From contig NZ_JAJAEL010000024.1 of the NCBI RefSeq assembly GCF_020447205.1, forward strand, positions 63,646 through 127,645: 64,000 bases of DNA, in the 5' to 3' direction. Of this stretch, positions 1-7,062 are shown one piece after another; the stretch's first letter is position 1; every line of letters begins with the position of its first letter. Source of the DNA: Thalassolituus alkanivorans (GTDB taxonomy: Bacteria > Pseudomonadota > Gammaproteobacteria > Pseudomonadales > Oceanobacteraceae). A program made the position numbers and the translations under genes. The notes beneath the pieces are model-generated. The model worked only from the letters and a program-made list of their open reading frames with translations, made no database searches and was not told the DNA's origin.

Positions 1-147
1 TTCTTTAACGTTCTGGTAACTGCTGAAGTCAGGCAGCGGCTGTATCTGCACGCTGGCACTGCGGACGTCATTGTCTGGTTGCGGGGTGTCTTCCCGGCAA
101 CAGCCGGCTAATCCCAGAATGATGATAAATGCTAAGTACTTTGGCAT
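1..147 (-). CDS. Lipoprotein, N-terminal fragment (possibly Bax-type glucosaminidase)
   Basis: The gene runs off the left edge; only about 49 N-terminal residues are visible. It starts MPKYLAFIIILGLAGCC, a short hydrophobic stretch ending in a lipobox (LAGC), so the product is probably an outer- or inner-membrane lipoprotein. After the Cys comes a polar linker and then PLPDFSSYQNVKE, which resembles the start of the mature domain of Bax-like glucosaminidases (LPDF...V..RK). The Bax assignment rests on that short stretch only. The neighbouring diguanylate cyclase is divergent. Confidence 0.55.
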   Translation of the reverse strand, partial: MPKYLAFIIILGLAGCCREDTPQPDNDVRSASVQIQPLPDFSSYQNVKE

Positions 148-423
148 GTAAGAAACTGATTTTTTTTAAGAAAGCTTCGTCTAAGTTTAGCGAATTTAAC
201 GCATTCCCCCCAGTACCGGAGCGTGAAGAAACGTCGGCAACGAACTGTCTTACTGATTGACACAATTGAAAGGCATCCGAGTCAGAATATTGTCTTATAT
301 TCACAGTCCAGTGATTTTTTGTTACCGCTTATGCGCTTTGGTGTATTCTTGCCGATAAAGCAATAAAGGCGCACCAAATACGCTGGAGTGCGCTGTCTAT
401 GGAATATTCAGGAAGCCGATTCT

Positions 424-1362
424 ATGTCCAGTCAGCCATTGGTCATCATTGCTGCTGAAACCCTTGCTCTCCAGGCTCAGCTGGGGGATTTGCTGGCTGC
501 GGAAGTCTGTGTGACCGGAGCGATCAATCGCGCACAGCTTTATGACTGGCTGGATGAGCCTTCGCAGATACCGGATCTGCTGATTCTTGAACAGGGCTTG
601 CTGGAAGAAGATCTCCCGGCCTTTTGCCGCCGTTGGCATAATCACCCGCAAACCCGTCATTGCGATATTCTGCTGTTGGGTAGCGCTGATGAGGTTCTGG
701 AAACAGAAGCGCTTATGGCAGGGGTTGCTGATTACCTGCGTAAGCCGCTGAATCCGTTGCTGGCACTGACCCGGATAAAAAAACAGCTGGCCCAGCGGGC
801 ACAATGCAAACGGCTGGAAGCCTTGTCGGTGACGGATGGTCTGACACAGATTGCCAACCGCCGGTATCTGGACGAATTTCTTTGTGCGGAGTGGCGCCGG
901 GCGCAACGGGAAGGCGGTAATATCGGCCTGATGATGGTGGATATTGATCACTTTAAAAGCTTTAACGACCATTACGGCCACCCGCAGGGTGACCGTTGCC
1001 TGACTCAGGTGGCGCAGTGTCTGCAGAAAACGGTACAGCGGCCACGGGATCTGGTGGCCCGTTACGGCGGCGAAGAGTTTGCACTGGTTCTGCCGTCTGT
1101 TCACTTTGAGGGGATGGCCGTGGTTGCCCAGCGTTTGCAGGCTGCTATCGCCGGGCTGGCGATTGCTCATGCAGCATCTGCGGTGAGTCAGTATGTGACC
1201 GTGAGTATTGGTCTGGCCTGGTGCGAACCCCAGGCCGATGAAAGCCATGAGCTGTTATTGGCGGCTGCCGATGAGGCGCTTTATGCCGCCAAATCAGCCG
1301 GGCGTAATCAATTCAGTGAAACGGTGAATCTGGCGCTGGTGCGCCAATTGCTGGAACACTGA
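424..1362 (+). CDS. Diguanylate cyclase with degenerate receiver domain
   Basis: A 312-residue protein made of an N-terminal CheY-like domain (about 1-125) and a C-terminal GGDEF domain (about 145-300). It should synthesise c-di-GMP in the cytoplasm from two GTP. The catalytic motif is GGEEF (about residue 215), and a product-inhibition I-site RPRD lies five residues before it, so the cyclase looks active and feedback controlled. The receiver is odd: the expected phospho-acceptor Asp is Glu (LLILEQG, E56) and the N-terminal acidic pair is missing (VIIAAET), while the conserved Lys (LRKPLNP) is kept. Start: ATG 424 with AGGAA nine bases upstream is preferred over an in-frame GTG at 388. Confidence 0.9.
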   Translation: MSSQPLVIIAAETLALQAQLGDLLAAEVCVTGAINRAQLYDWLDEPSQIPDLLILEQGLLEEDLPAFCRRWHNHPQTRHCDILLLGSADEVLETEALMAGVADYLRKPLNPLLALTRIKKQLAQRAQCKRLEALSVTDGLTQIANRRYLDEFLCAEWRRAQREGGNIGLMMVDIDHFKSFNDHYGHPQGDRCLTQVAQCLQKTVQRPRDLVARYGGEEFALVLPSVHFEGMAVVAQRLQAAIAGLAIAHAASAVSQYVTVSIGLAWCEPQADESHELLLAAADEALYAAKSAGRNQFSETVNLALVRQLLEH

Positions 1363-1366
1363 TCGT

Positions 1367-1699
1367 TCAGTTACTGCTTAAATTGGCACTCAGTTTATTC
1401 AGCAGAGCGCTGAGGCGCGACGAGGTACTCTGACGCCGGGTTTTCTGCAGCGCAATCCGTTGGAAATCTTCCAGTGCCTGCTGCAGTGAAACCAGTCCGG
1501 TGCTGATGACTTCATATTCGTAATGATGATCCTGAATGCTGATTTTCAGCAATTCCATATATTCTGCATTCAGCAGCTGCATCAGGTTAAAGACCTGATC
1601 TTTTTCTTCGCAGTTGCTGGCTTCCCAATAGGCATCTTCCAGTGTCTGAATCAGGTCCCAGATCAGTTCGCTGGCCTGACTGATGGTCATGGTGGACAT
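1367..1699 (-). CDS. Conserved hypothetical protein, helical
   Basis: A 110-residue, acidic, mostly helical cytoplasmic protein with no signal peptide or membrane segment. I do not recognise a named family. It begins MSTMTISQASELIWDLIQ and has a Ser/Arg-rich C-terminal tail (KTRRQSTSSRLSALLNKL). ATG 1699 is chosen because AGGAG lies six bases upstream; an upstream in-frame start at 1717 has no such site. It converges with the diguanylate cyclase, with a few bases between the stops. Confidence 0.7.
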   Translation of the reverse strand: MSTMTISQASELIWDLIQTLEDAYWEASNCEEKDQVFNLMQLLNAEYMELLKISIQDHHYEYEVISTGLVSLQQALEDFQRIALQKTRRQSTSSRLSALLNKLSANLSSN

Positions 1700-1777
1700 A
1701 AGGCTCCTGTACAACATTGATGGTGACTGCTTTAAGCGTAGCAGACCGTCGATATCATGCCGTACAGGTGCGGTTGA

Positions 1778-2260
1778 TCAGTGACTACGGGCAGGCTTGC
1801 GGCGGATATACAGGGTTTTACGCGCGCGGGCGACCAGTTCGCCGTCGGCATCGACAATGTGTACTTCATAGGTCGGCAGAAATTTTTCACCGTTCGCGGT
1901 TTTATCGCGGATTTCGGCCAGCATGGCATCGGTTACCAGAAAATGTGCACTGACAATACCGCGCCCGGGTTTTATAAAATCAATTTCAGCGCTGGCATCC
2001 CAAACGATGTAATCGCGGCCGAGACTGTTCATCAGCAACAGCATGTAAAACGGGTCAATCATAGAGAACAGGCTGCCGCCAAAGTGGGTGCCAACATAGT
2101 TACGGTTAAACCAGCGCAGCTTCATTTCGACTTTGGCTTCGCGGAAGTCTTTGGCCAGATAGCGGACTTTGACACCCGCGCCGAGATAAGGCCCGTAAAC
2201 ATTAAGGATGCGGCGTAAACCGGATGCAGAGGTCAGCCACTGGGTGAATTTTTTAATCAT
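1778..2260 (-). CDS. DUF4442 hotdog-fold protein (thioesterase-like)
   Basis: A 160-residue protein of the DUF4442 group of hotdog-fold proteins, related to acyl-CoA thioesterases. The central segment NRNYVGTHFGGSLFSMIDP matches the hotdog helix region that in thioesterases holds the acyl-thioester, followed by the strands FIKPGRGIVSAHF and PTYEVHIVDADGELVARA. It is probably cytoplasmic and acts on an acyl thioester, but no substrate can be read from the sequence. It lies just downstream of the olsB-type gene in the same direction, past a terminator-like hairpin. Confidence 0.8.
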   Translation of the reverse strand: MIKKFTQWLTSASGLRRILNVYGPYLGAGVKVRYLAKDFREAKVEMKLRWFNRNYVGTHFGGSLFSMIDPFYMLLLMNSLGRDYIVWDASAEIDFIKPGRGIVSAHFLVTDAMLAEIRDKTANGEKFLPTYEVHIVDADGELVARARKTLYIRRKPARSH

Positions 2261-2326
2261 AACTTTCTCACGGCATTATTGGCGGCCGCGCAGTCTAGCG
2301 GTTGTGGCTGATGCGGAAAAGACAGA

Positions 2327-2350
2327 AATAAAAAGGAGCCCGCAGGCCCC
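2327..2350 (-). terminator. Rho-independent terminator after olsB
   Basis: On the minus strand a GC-rich hairpin (GGGGCC TGC GGGCTCC, one G-T pair) is followed by TTTTATTT. It sits about 35 bases past the olsB stop and before the DUF4442 gene. Confidence 0.6.
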
Positions 2351-2383
2351 TGATTATCTTAAGCAGCAGACGCCGGTTCAGCG

Positions 2384-3145
2384 TCAGAGATCAGTTTTGG
2401 TGAAGTGACGCAGGTAGCGCTGGTTGATGTCTTCGCGGGCGAGCAGAATCAGGGCGTCGGCGACATTAAAATCTTTATCGAGACAGGGCTCGCCGCAGAC
2501 TTTGACGCCAATGCGCAGATAGGCTTTCAGCAGCGATGGCACCAGCGATTTACCGTCGATATCGACATCAATACGTGGCATATGCACTTTAGGTTCAGCA
2601 CGCATGTGCTCGGGCGTGAAGTGTTTTTCGCGCAGATGATTCACAATGGCGATGGTGCGGGCATAGCCTTCGTTCAGTGGAATACTGGCGCAGCCCATCA
2701 GGTAATCGATATTGTGTGCTGACATAAATTGAGCGATGCCGGACCACAGCAGTCCGATGGCGGCGCCACTGCGGAAATCCGGATCAACGCAGGTGCGGCC
2801 AATTTCCATATAGGTTTTTCCCGGCAGCACGATGTTGCTGAGGTCAAACTCGGTGGCGGAGTAGAATCCACCGGCGCGTTGTGCCAGCTCGTTGGTCAGG
2901 ATGCGGCTGTAGCCAATCACCTGGTCGCTCATCACGTCTTTTACAATCAGGTGCAGACAGAGGTCGTCGAAATCATCTTTATCGATGCCTTCGCTGGCGG
3001 TGGGCAGGCTGGCGCCCATGCCTTCGGCAAAAACACGATAACGCAGTTCGAGAGCCTGACGTATCTCCTTTGGATCCTGTGTAATACGGGCAACCAGTGG
3101 CGATTCGAGGGTTTCAGTCTGTTGGCGTGCAGTGGCTTGCTGCAT
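2384..3145 (-). CDS. olsB: L-ornithine N-alpha-acyltransferase (OlsB family)
   Basis: A 253-residue GNAT-type acyltransferase of the OlsB/COG3176 family, which transfers a 3-hydroxyacyl chain from ACP to ornithine as the first step of ornithine-lipid synthesis. Family hallmarks visible: LRYRVFAEGMGA near residue 37, DDLCLHLIV, the GxR block YMEIGRTCVDPDFRSGAAIGLLW, the YLMGCASIP motif, and the C-terminal LKAYLRIGVKVCGEP. No olsA partner is adjacent, so the second acylation enzyme would be elsewhere or absent. ATG 3145 is chosen (AGG eight bases upstream) over an in-frame TTG at 3151. Ornithine lipids often replace phospholipids under phosphate limitation; no Pho box was identified here. Confidence 0.85.
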   Translation of the reverse strand: MQQATARQQTETLESPLVARITQDPKEIRQALELRYRVFAEGMGASLPTASEGIDKDDFDDLCLHLIVKDVMSDQVIGYSRILTNELAQRAGGFYSATEFDLSNIVLPGKTYMEIGRTCVDPDFRSGAAIGLLWSGIAQFMSAHNIDYLMGCASIPLNEGYARTIAIVNHLREKHFTPEHMRAEPKVHMPRIDVDIDGKSLVPSLLKAYLRIGVKVCGEPCLDKDFNVADALILLAREDINQRYLRHFTKTDL

Positions 3146-3259
3146 AGTCAATCCTGTTATCTTGTTGATCAGCGCGACTCTAAGTCAGGGCTGTGACATT
3201 TCTATGACAAGTCCGACATTCGTCTAAAGGGCGGCTATGCTAAGTGACGGGGAGGATTT

Positions 3260-3859
3260 ATGAAACCGTTAATTATTACAATTCTGTTACTTTGTTGTGG
3301 AACAGTTTCTGCGCAGCCGGTTCTTGGTGAAAACACCGCTGCGGAGCTGGTTTCCCGTGCGTTGCAGGCTGAGCCCCTGCTGTGGCTCCCTTTTCCTATG
3401 CCTTATGAAATTGAGCGCAGCAGTAAAGATAAAGATGCCGGATTGCTGGATGGCCTGTTCCGTTATGGGCTGTTGCAGCGTGATAAGCAGATGAGAGTGG
3501 CAGAGGTCGAGGAAGACGGCCGGCGTAAACGCAAAGTGCTGGCGACCTGGATTTACGATTATCCGCTGGAACACCGGGAGCAGGGTACTCAGGAAGGGTT
3601 TTATTACGGGACCGGCAAACTGAAAAAACTGGTGGAGTTATCGAGCCCTTATAAGATCGGTGATTACTATTACGCCGAGGCCTATATCCAGTGGTATGTC
3701 GATGACCTGCAGCTCTGGGCTAAAGATCCGGCTTTCCGTACCGCCCGTACCCTGCGCCGTAGTCTGGAGTCCTTTCAAAAGCCGTTTGAAAAACGGGTTT
3801 ATCTGCAATACGACGGGGATAGCTGGGGTTTCTGGAATGGTGAACCTGGTTTGCTCTGA
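3260..3859 (+). CDS. Exported conserved hypothetical protein
   Basis: A 199-residue protein with a clear Sec signal peptide (MKPLIITILLLCCGTVSAQP, cleavage after VSA). The mature part is rich in Tyr, Trp and charged residues, with stretches such as LWLPFPMPYEIERS and YGTGKLKKLVELSSPYKIGDYYYAEAYIQWYVDDLQ. I do not recognise the family. It is probably periplasmic. A good GGGGAGG ribosome site precedes ATG 3260. It stands alone, divergent from olsB. Confidence 0.8.
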   Translation: MKPLIITILLLCCGTVSAQPVLGENTAAELVSRALQAEPLLWLPFPMPYEIERSSKDKDAGLLDGLFRYGLLQRDKQMRVAEVEEDGRRKRKVLATWIYDYPLEHREQGTQEGFYYGTGKLKKLVELSSPYKIGDYYYAEAYIQWYVDDLQLWAKDPAFRTARTLRRSLESFQKPFEKRVYLQYDGDSWGFWNGEPGLL

Positions 3860-3871
3860 ATCGTTATCTGT

Positions 3872-4459
3872 TTATAGCTGAGTACGCAGCCACAGTCCGG
3901 GAGGTGTACTCAGTCCTCTGTCCTGATGCAGAATTTCCCCGTTGTTGTCCATCACGTAATAGCTCGGGTAGCCCTGTACCTGATACTGCTCGGCGGTGTT
4001 CTTGTTACCCAGCAGAACTTCGCCTGTGAAGCCTACCGAATGAATAAAAGTTTCAACTTCCTGCCGGGTTTCCCAGTCCAGCGCAACCGCCACAACGCGC
4101 AGATCTTCACTACCCAGCAGATTGAGTCCGGGCATGCTGACGCGGCAGATGCTGCACCAGGGCGCAAAAAAGTATACCAGTGTACGCGGATGGGCTGCAG
4201 GCCAGTTCAGATCTCCGGACGTCAGATAACTGCCGGGGTTCTGGCTGCTATTGGCAGCGTCTGGCTGATTACCTTGTAGTATGGGGAGCTGCAGTGAGGG
4301 GGCATAACTGCCGGCATGCAGCATATGGCGGCTGAGCCAGTGACTCAGGGCGCTGAACAGTAAAACAAACAGAAGGAGTTCGGCCGCGCGGCGCAGCCAT
4401 TTGCTGCGCGCGCTGCGGGGAGAGGATTCAGATGGCTTTGGAGAATCGTTGCTGCTCAT
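3872..4459 (-). CDS. Membrane-anchored thioredoxin-like (redoxin) protein
   Basis: A 195-residue protein with one N-terminal membrane segment (AAELLLFVLLFSALSHWL, about 22-40) and a periplasmic thioredoxin fold. The redox motif is CSIC in VYFFAPWCSICRVSMPGL, and the cis-Pro loop is seen in QGYPSYYVMDNNGE. It is probably a TlpA/ResA-like envelope thiol-disulfide oxidoreductase. The start at 4459 lies inside the 3' end of hemN (32-base overlap), which implies translational coupling; the ribosome site is weak. Pairing with hemN may reflect haem or redox homeostasis, but that is inference. Confidence 0.8.
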   Translation of the reverse strand: MSSNDSPKPSESSPRSARSKWLRRAAELLLFVLLFSALSHWLSRHMLHAGSYAPSLQLPILQGNQPDAANSSQNPGSYLTSGDLNWPAAHPRTLVYFFAPWCSICRVSMPGLNLLGSEDLRVVAVALDWETRQEVETFIHSVGFTGEVLLGNKNTAEQYQVQGYPSYYVMDNNGEILHQDRGLSTPPGLWLRTQL

Positions 4460-5807
4460 GTTGTTGCAGATAGGTATCAAATGCCATGCAGGCATTACGT
4501 ACCAGTAAGCGTCCTTTGTCGGTGATGCGGATGGCATGCTGATCGATGATTACCAAGCCATCATTCACCATCGGTGCTAACTCATCAAGGCTGCTTTGCA
4601 AATGTTGACGACTGTCGATGGCAAACATCTGATCGAGTGCAGCAAATTCGCATTTCAGATGACAGAGCAGTTCGGCAATCACGGTGCGCCGCAGTTTGTC
4701 TTCGGCGCTGGCAATCAACAATTTCATCGTCGGCAGGCGGTCATCATTCAGCGCATGCTCCCAGGTTGCCTGAGTTACCTGATTCTGCAGGTAGTAATCG
4801 CCAATCTGGCTGATGGACGACACGCCAAAGCCTATCAGATCGCAATCACCGTGGGTGGTGTAGCCCTGAAAATTACGGTGCAGTTTCCCTGCCGCCTGAG
4901 CGCGGGCCAATTCATCATCGGGTTTGGCAAAATGGTCCATGCCGACGTAGTGGTAATCAGCAGCAGAGAGTTTAGTGATACAGTGACCCAGAATGGCCAG
5001 TTTTTCATCGGCGCCCGGTAGATCGTCGGCACAGATACGGCGCTGTGGCTTAAAGCGCTCCGGCAGGTGGGCATAGTTAAAAACCGATAAGCGGTCGGGA
5101 GACATATCAATAATGCTGTCCAGAGTGCGGTCGAAGCTTTCCAGCGTCTGGAAGGGCAGACCGTAGATCAGATCCATATTAATAGAACGGAAACCCAGCG
5201 CGCGGGCATCGTTCATAACGGCGCGGATCATGGATTCCGGCTGAATACGGTTAACCGCTTCCTGCACCTTGTGCTCCAGATCCTGCACGCCAAAGCTCAG
5301 GCGGTTAAAACCCAGTGAACGCAGTACTTTCAGAGTGTTTGGGCGCAGCTCGCGCGGGTCGATTTCAATAGAGTAATCGGCGCTGTCGGCGTTGCTGAAG
5401 CTAAAGTTCTGACGCAGGAACTGCACCAGATCAACCAGCTCGTCATCACTGAGAAACGTCGGCGTACCGCCGCCCAGATGCAGCTGTTCAACTACGGCTT
5501 TCTTATCCAGCAGGGCACGTTTCAGCAGAATTTCTTTCTTCAGTTGCTCCAGATAGGGGGCGGCACGCCCGGTATCTTTGGTCACAATTTTATTACAGCC
5601 ACAGTAGTAACAGACGTGGCGGCAGAACGGGACGTGAATATAGAGCGACAGTGGCTTGCCGGAATCACGTTGACTGAATGCTGCCCGTTCACCCAGATCG
5701 TCGGTTGCCGGGCGGAACTCAACGGCAGTCGGGTAGGAGGTGTAACGCGGACCGGGTTTGTTGTAACGCTGGATCAGCAGAGGGTCCCACAGGAGTTGTT
5801 CAGTCAT
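4428..5807 (-). CDS. hemN: Oxygen-independent coproporphyrinogen III oxidase
   Basis: A 459-residue radical-SAM enzyme that decarboxylates coproporphyrinogen III to protoporphyrinogen IX under low oxygen. The N-terminal NKPGPRYTSYPTA is typical of true HemN. The iron-sulfur motif CRHVCYYCGCNK (CxxxCxxCxC) lies near residue 62, followed by LHLGGGTPTFL and ESFDRTLDSI regions of the family. Length matches the E. coli enzyme. A candidate FNR/Anr site lies about 60-73 bases upstream of the start, consistent with anaerobic induction. The overlapping downstream gene encodes a redoxin. Confidence 0.95.
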   Translation of the reverse strand: MTEQLLWDPLLIQRYNKPGPRYTSYPTAVEFRPATDDLGERAAFSQRDSGKPLSLYIHVPFCRHVCYYCGCNKIVTKDTGRAAPYLEQLKKEILLKRALLDKKAVVEQLHLGGGTPTFLSDDELVDLVQFLRQNFSFSNADSADYSIEIDPRELRPNTLKVLRSLGFNRLSFGVQDLEHKVQEAVNRIQPESMIRAVMNDARALGFRSINMDLIYGLPFQTLESFDRTLDSIIDMSPDRLSVFNYAHLPERFKPQRRICADDLPGADEKLAILGHCITKLSAADYHYVGMDHFAKPDDELARAQAAGKLHRNFQGYTTHGDCDLIGFGVSSISQIGDYYLQNQVTQATWEHALNDDRLPTMKLLIASAEDKLRRTVIAELLCHLKCEFAALDQMFAIDSRQHLQSSLDELAPMVNDGLVIIDQHAIRITDKGRLLVRNACMAFDTYLQQHEQQRFSKAI

Positions 5808-5866
5808 GGTGTCGTCACAGGTAACAGAAATCAGCTGTCATTGTAGAGCGTAGGGCTCGCCGGGCC

Positions 5867-5880
5867 TTGCGCCATATCAA
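5867..5880. promoter_or_regulatory. Candidate FNR/Anr box upstream of hemN
   Basis: TTGCGCCATATCAA matches the FNR/Anr consensus TTGAT-N4-ATCAA at 8 of 10 defined positions; the half-site nearer the far side is perfect (ATCAA). It is 60-73 bases upstream of hemN, a gene commonly controlled by FNR-type regulators. Confidence 0.5.
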
Positions 5881-6031
5881 GATGCCAGTCGTGACGTTTA
5901 ATTGACATTTATTCAACTTTTTACGACTTTGGCCGCTAACAGTCTTGATTTTGCAAAAGATCAGACGTTTTATAGTTAAATTCGATATATAACGACATCT
6001 GCAGAAGCAGAGACTTGAAAGGGGTGGGGAC

Positions 6032-6694
6032 ATGCCAAAGAAGCCGTTTACAGCGGAAGAGATTGCGGCACAGCGTGAGCGAATTATGGACAGTGCCTCC
6101 AGCGTGATGGCCGAAGTTGGCTTTCATCATCTGTCCATGCGCAAGCTGGCGTCGCAGCTGGGAATGACTGCGAGCAATATTTACAACTACTTCCCGAACA
6201 AAGAATCTTTATTTATTCATACCCGCCGTCGTGGGTTTGATCTGGCGTTTGCTGATATCAACGAGCAGATGTCGAGCAGTAACAGTCCCACCGATTCTCT
6301 CTATGCTTTTGCCGGACAGCTGATTGCCTTTGCCCAGCGCTTCCCCGGTTATTACCAGCTGATGTTTCAGCCACCGCTGCTCAGTCTGGATGAAACTGAA
6401 GCCGTTGATCAGGATATTCAGCTGCAGGTCGGACGTCTGGTTGAAGAATGGCAACGACATCTTTTATCGCTGCTCAGTGATGCTGTGCCATCGCTGGCGG
6501 AGCGCAGCGAAGCTGCGCAACAGCAATTGGCGTTGTTCTTCGTTGCTTCTATTCACGGTCTGATTGATTCCTACCGCTACCGCGCATTGCCAATGTTGCT
6601 GGCTGGGGTGGATCTGATCCCGGATGAAGTGGTGCAGGCACATATCAGCTGGTTATTGTCGACGCTGGAGCGCCAGGCAGAACGTATTGTTTGA
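6032..6694 (+). CDS. TetR/AcrR family transcriptional regulator
   Basis: A 220-residue TetR-type repressor. The N-terminal helix-turn-helix is complete: RIMDSASSVMAEVGFHHLSMRKLASQLGMTASNIYNYFPNKESLF (about residues 14-62, here abbreviated by its key parts HLSMRKLA and TASNIYNYF). The C-terminal part is helical and should bind a ligand and dimerise. It is divergent from hemN across a 224-base gap, so its operator could lie there. The target and ligand cannot be inferred. A strong ribosome site (GGGGTGGGG) precedes ATG 6032. Confidence 0.9.
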   Translation: MPKKPFTAEEIAAQRERIMDSASSVMAEVGFHHLSMRKLASQLGMTASNIYNYFPNKESLFIHTRRRGFDLAFADINEQMSSSNSPTDSLYAFAGQLIAFAQRFPGYYQLMFQPPLLSLDETEAVDQDIQLQVGRLVEEWQRHLLSLLSDAVPSLAERSEAAQQQLALFFVASIHGLIDSYRYRALPMLLAGVDLIPDEVVQAHISWLLSTLERQAERIV

Positions 6695-6712
6695 GCTGTC
6701 TGATGCTTAAAT

Positions 6713-6742
6713 AAAAAACGCCGGTTTAACCGGCGTTTTTTT
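6713..6742. terminator. Bidirectional terminator between tetR and fhlB
   Basis: AACGCCGGT TTA ACCGGCGTT hairpin flanked by A6 and T7, so it works for both converging genes. Confidence 0.9.
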
Positions 6743-6763
6743 ATGCTCTTTTGCTGCGGGGCA

Positions 6764-7051
6764 TTAAGGCTTTTGCCCCGGAGTCTTACCTTCCAGCACA
6801 TACACAAAGGCCAGAATCTCGGCAATCACCTGATACAGCTGCTGCGGGATTTCATCACCCAGATCGAGCTGTCCGAGCCAGCGCATGAGTGAGGCATTTT
6901 CGTAAACCGGCACCTGATGCTGCAGTGCCAGCTGAATAATGGCCTGAGCCAGCTCATCCTGTCCTTTGGCACTGACTTTGGGTGCACTGACACCGTCATA
7001 ACTCAGGGCGATGGCTTCGCTGGCTTCAAGCAGTGATTGTGGAATGCTCAT
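6764..7051 (-). CDS. fhlB: FhlB-like protein (FlhB C-terminal domain family)
   Basis: A 95-residue cytoplasmic protein homologous to the C-terminal domain of FlhB/YscU, the export-gate switch of the flagellar type III system. The region SYDGVSAPKVSAKGQDELAQAI corresponds to the FlhB segment after the autocleavage site; the NPTH motif itself is absent, as is usual for stand-alone FhlB paralogues. QVPVYENASLMRWL matches the conserved FlhB core. It follows fliK by a few bases in the same direction, so the pair is probably one operon for hook-length control and export switching. Confidence 0.85.
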   Translation of the reverse strand: MSIPQSLLEASEAIALSYDGVSAPKVSAKGQDELAQAIIQLALQHQVPVYENASLMRWLGQLDLGDEIPQQLYQVIAEILAFVYVLEGKTPGQKP

Positions 7052-7062
7052 TGTGCGTCTCC

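Noticed and set aside
397-1248. A 283-residue reading frame antisense to the diguanylate cyclase
   Set aside because: It is opposite a gene with full GGDEF motifs and has no recognisable domain or ribosome site; typical shadow of GC-rich coding DNA.
5944-5963. TTGAT...GATCA pattern near 5944 as a second FNR site
   Set aside because: The half-sites are separated by more than the required four bases; the site at 5867 fits better.
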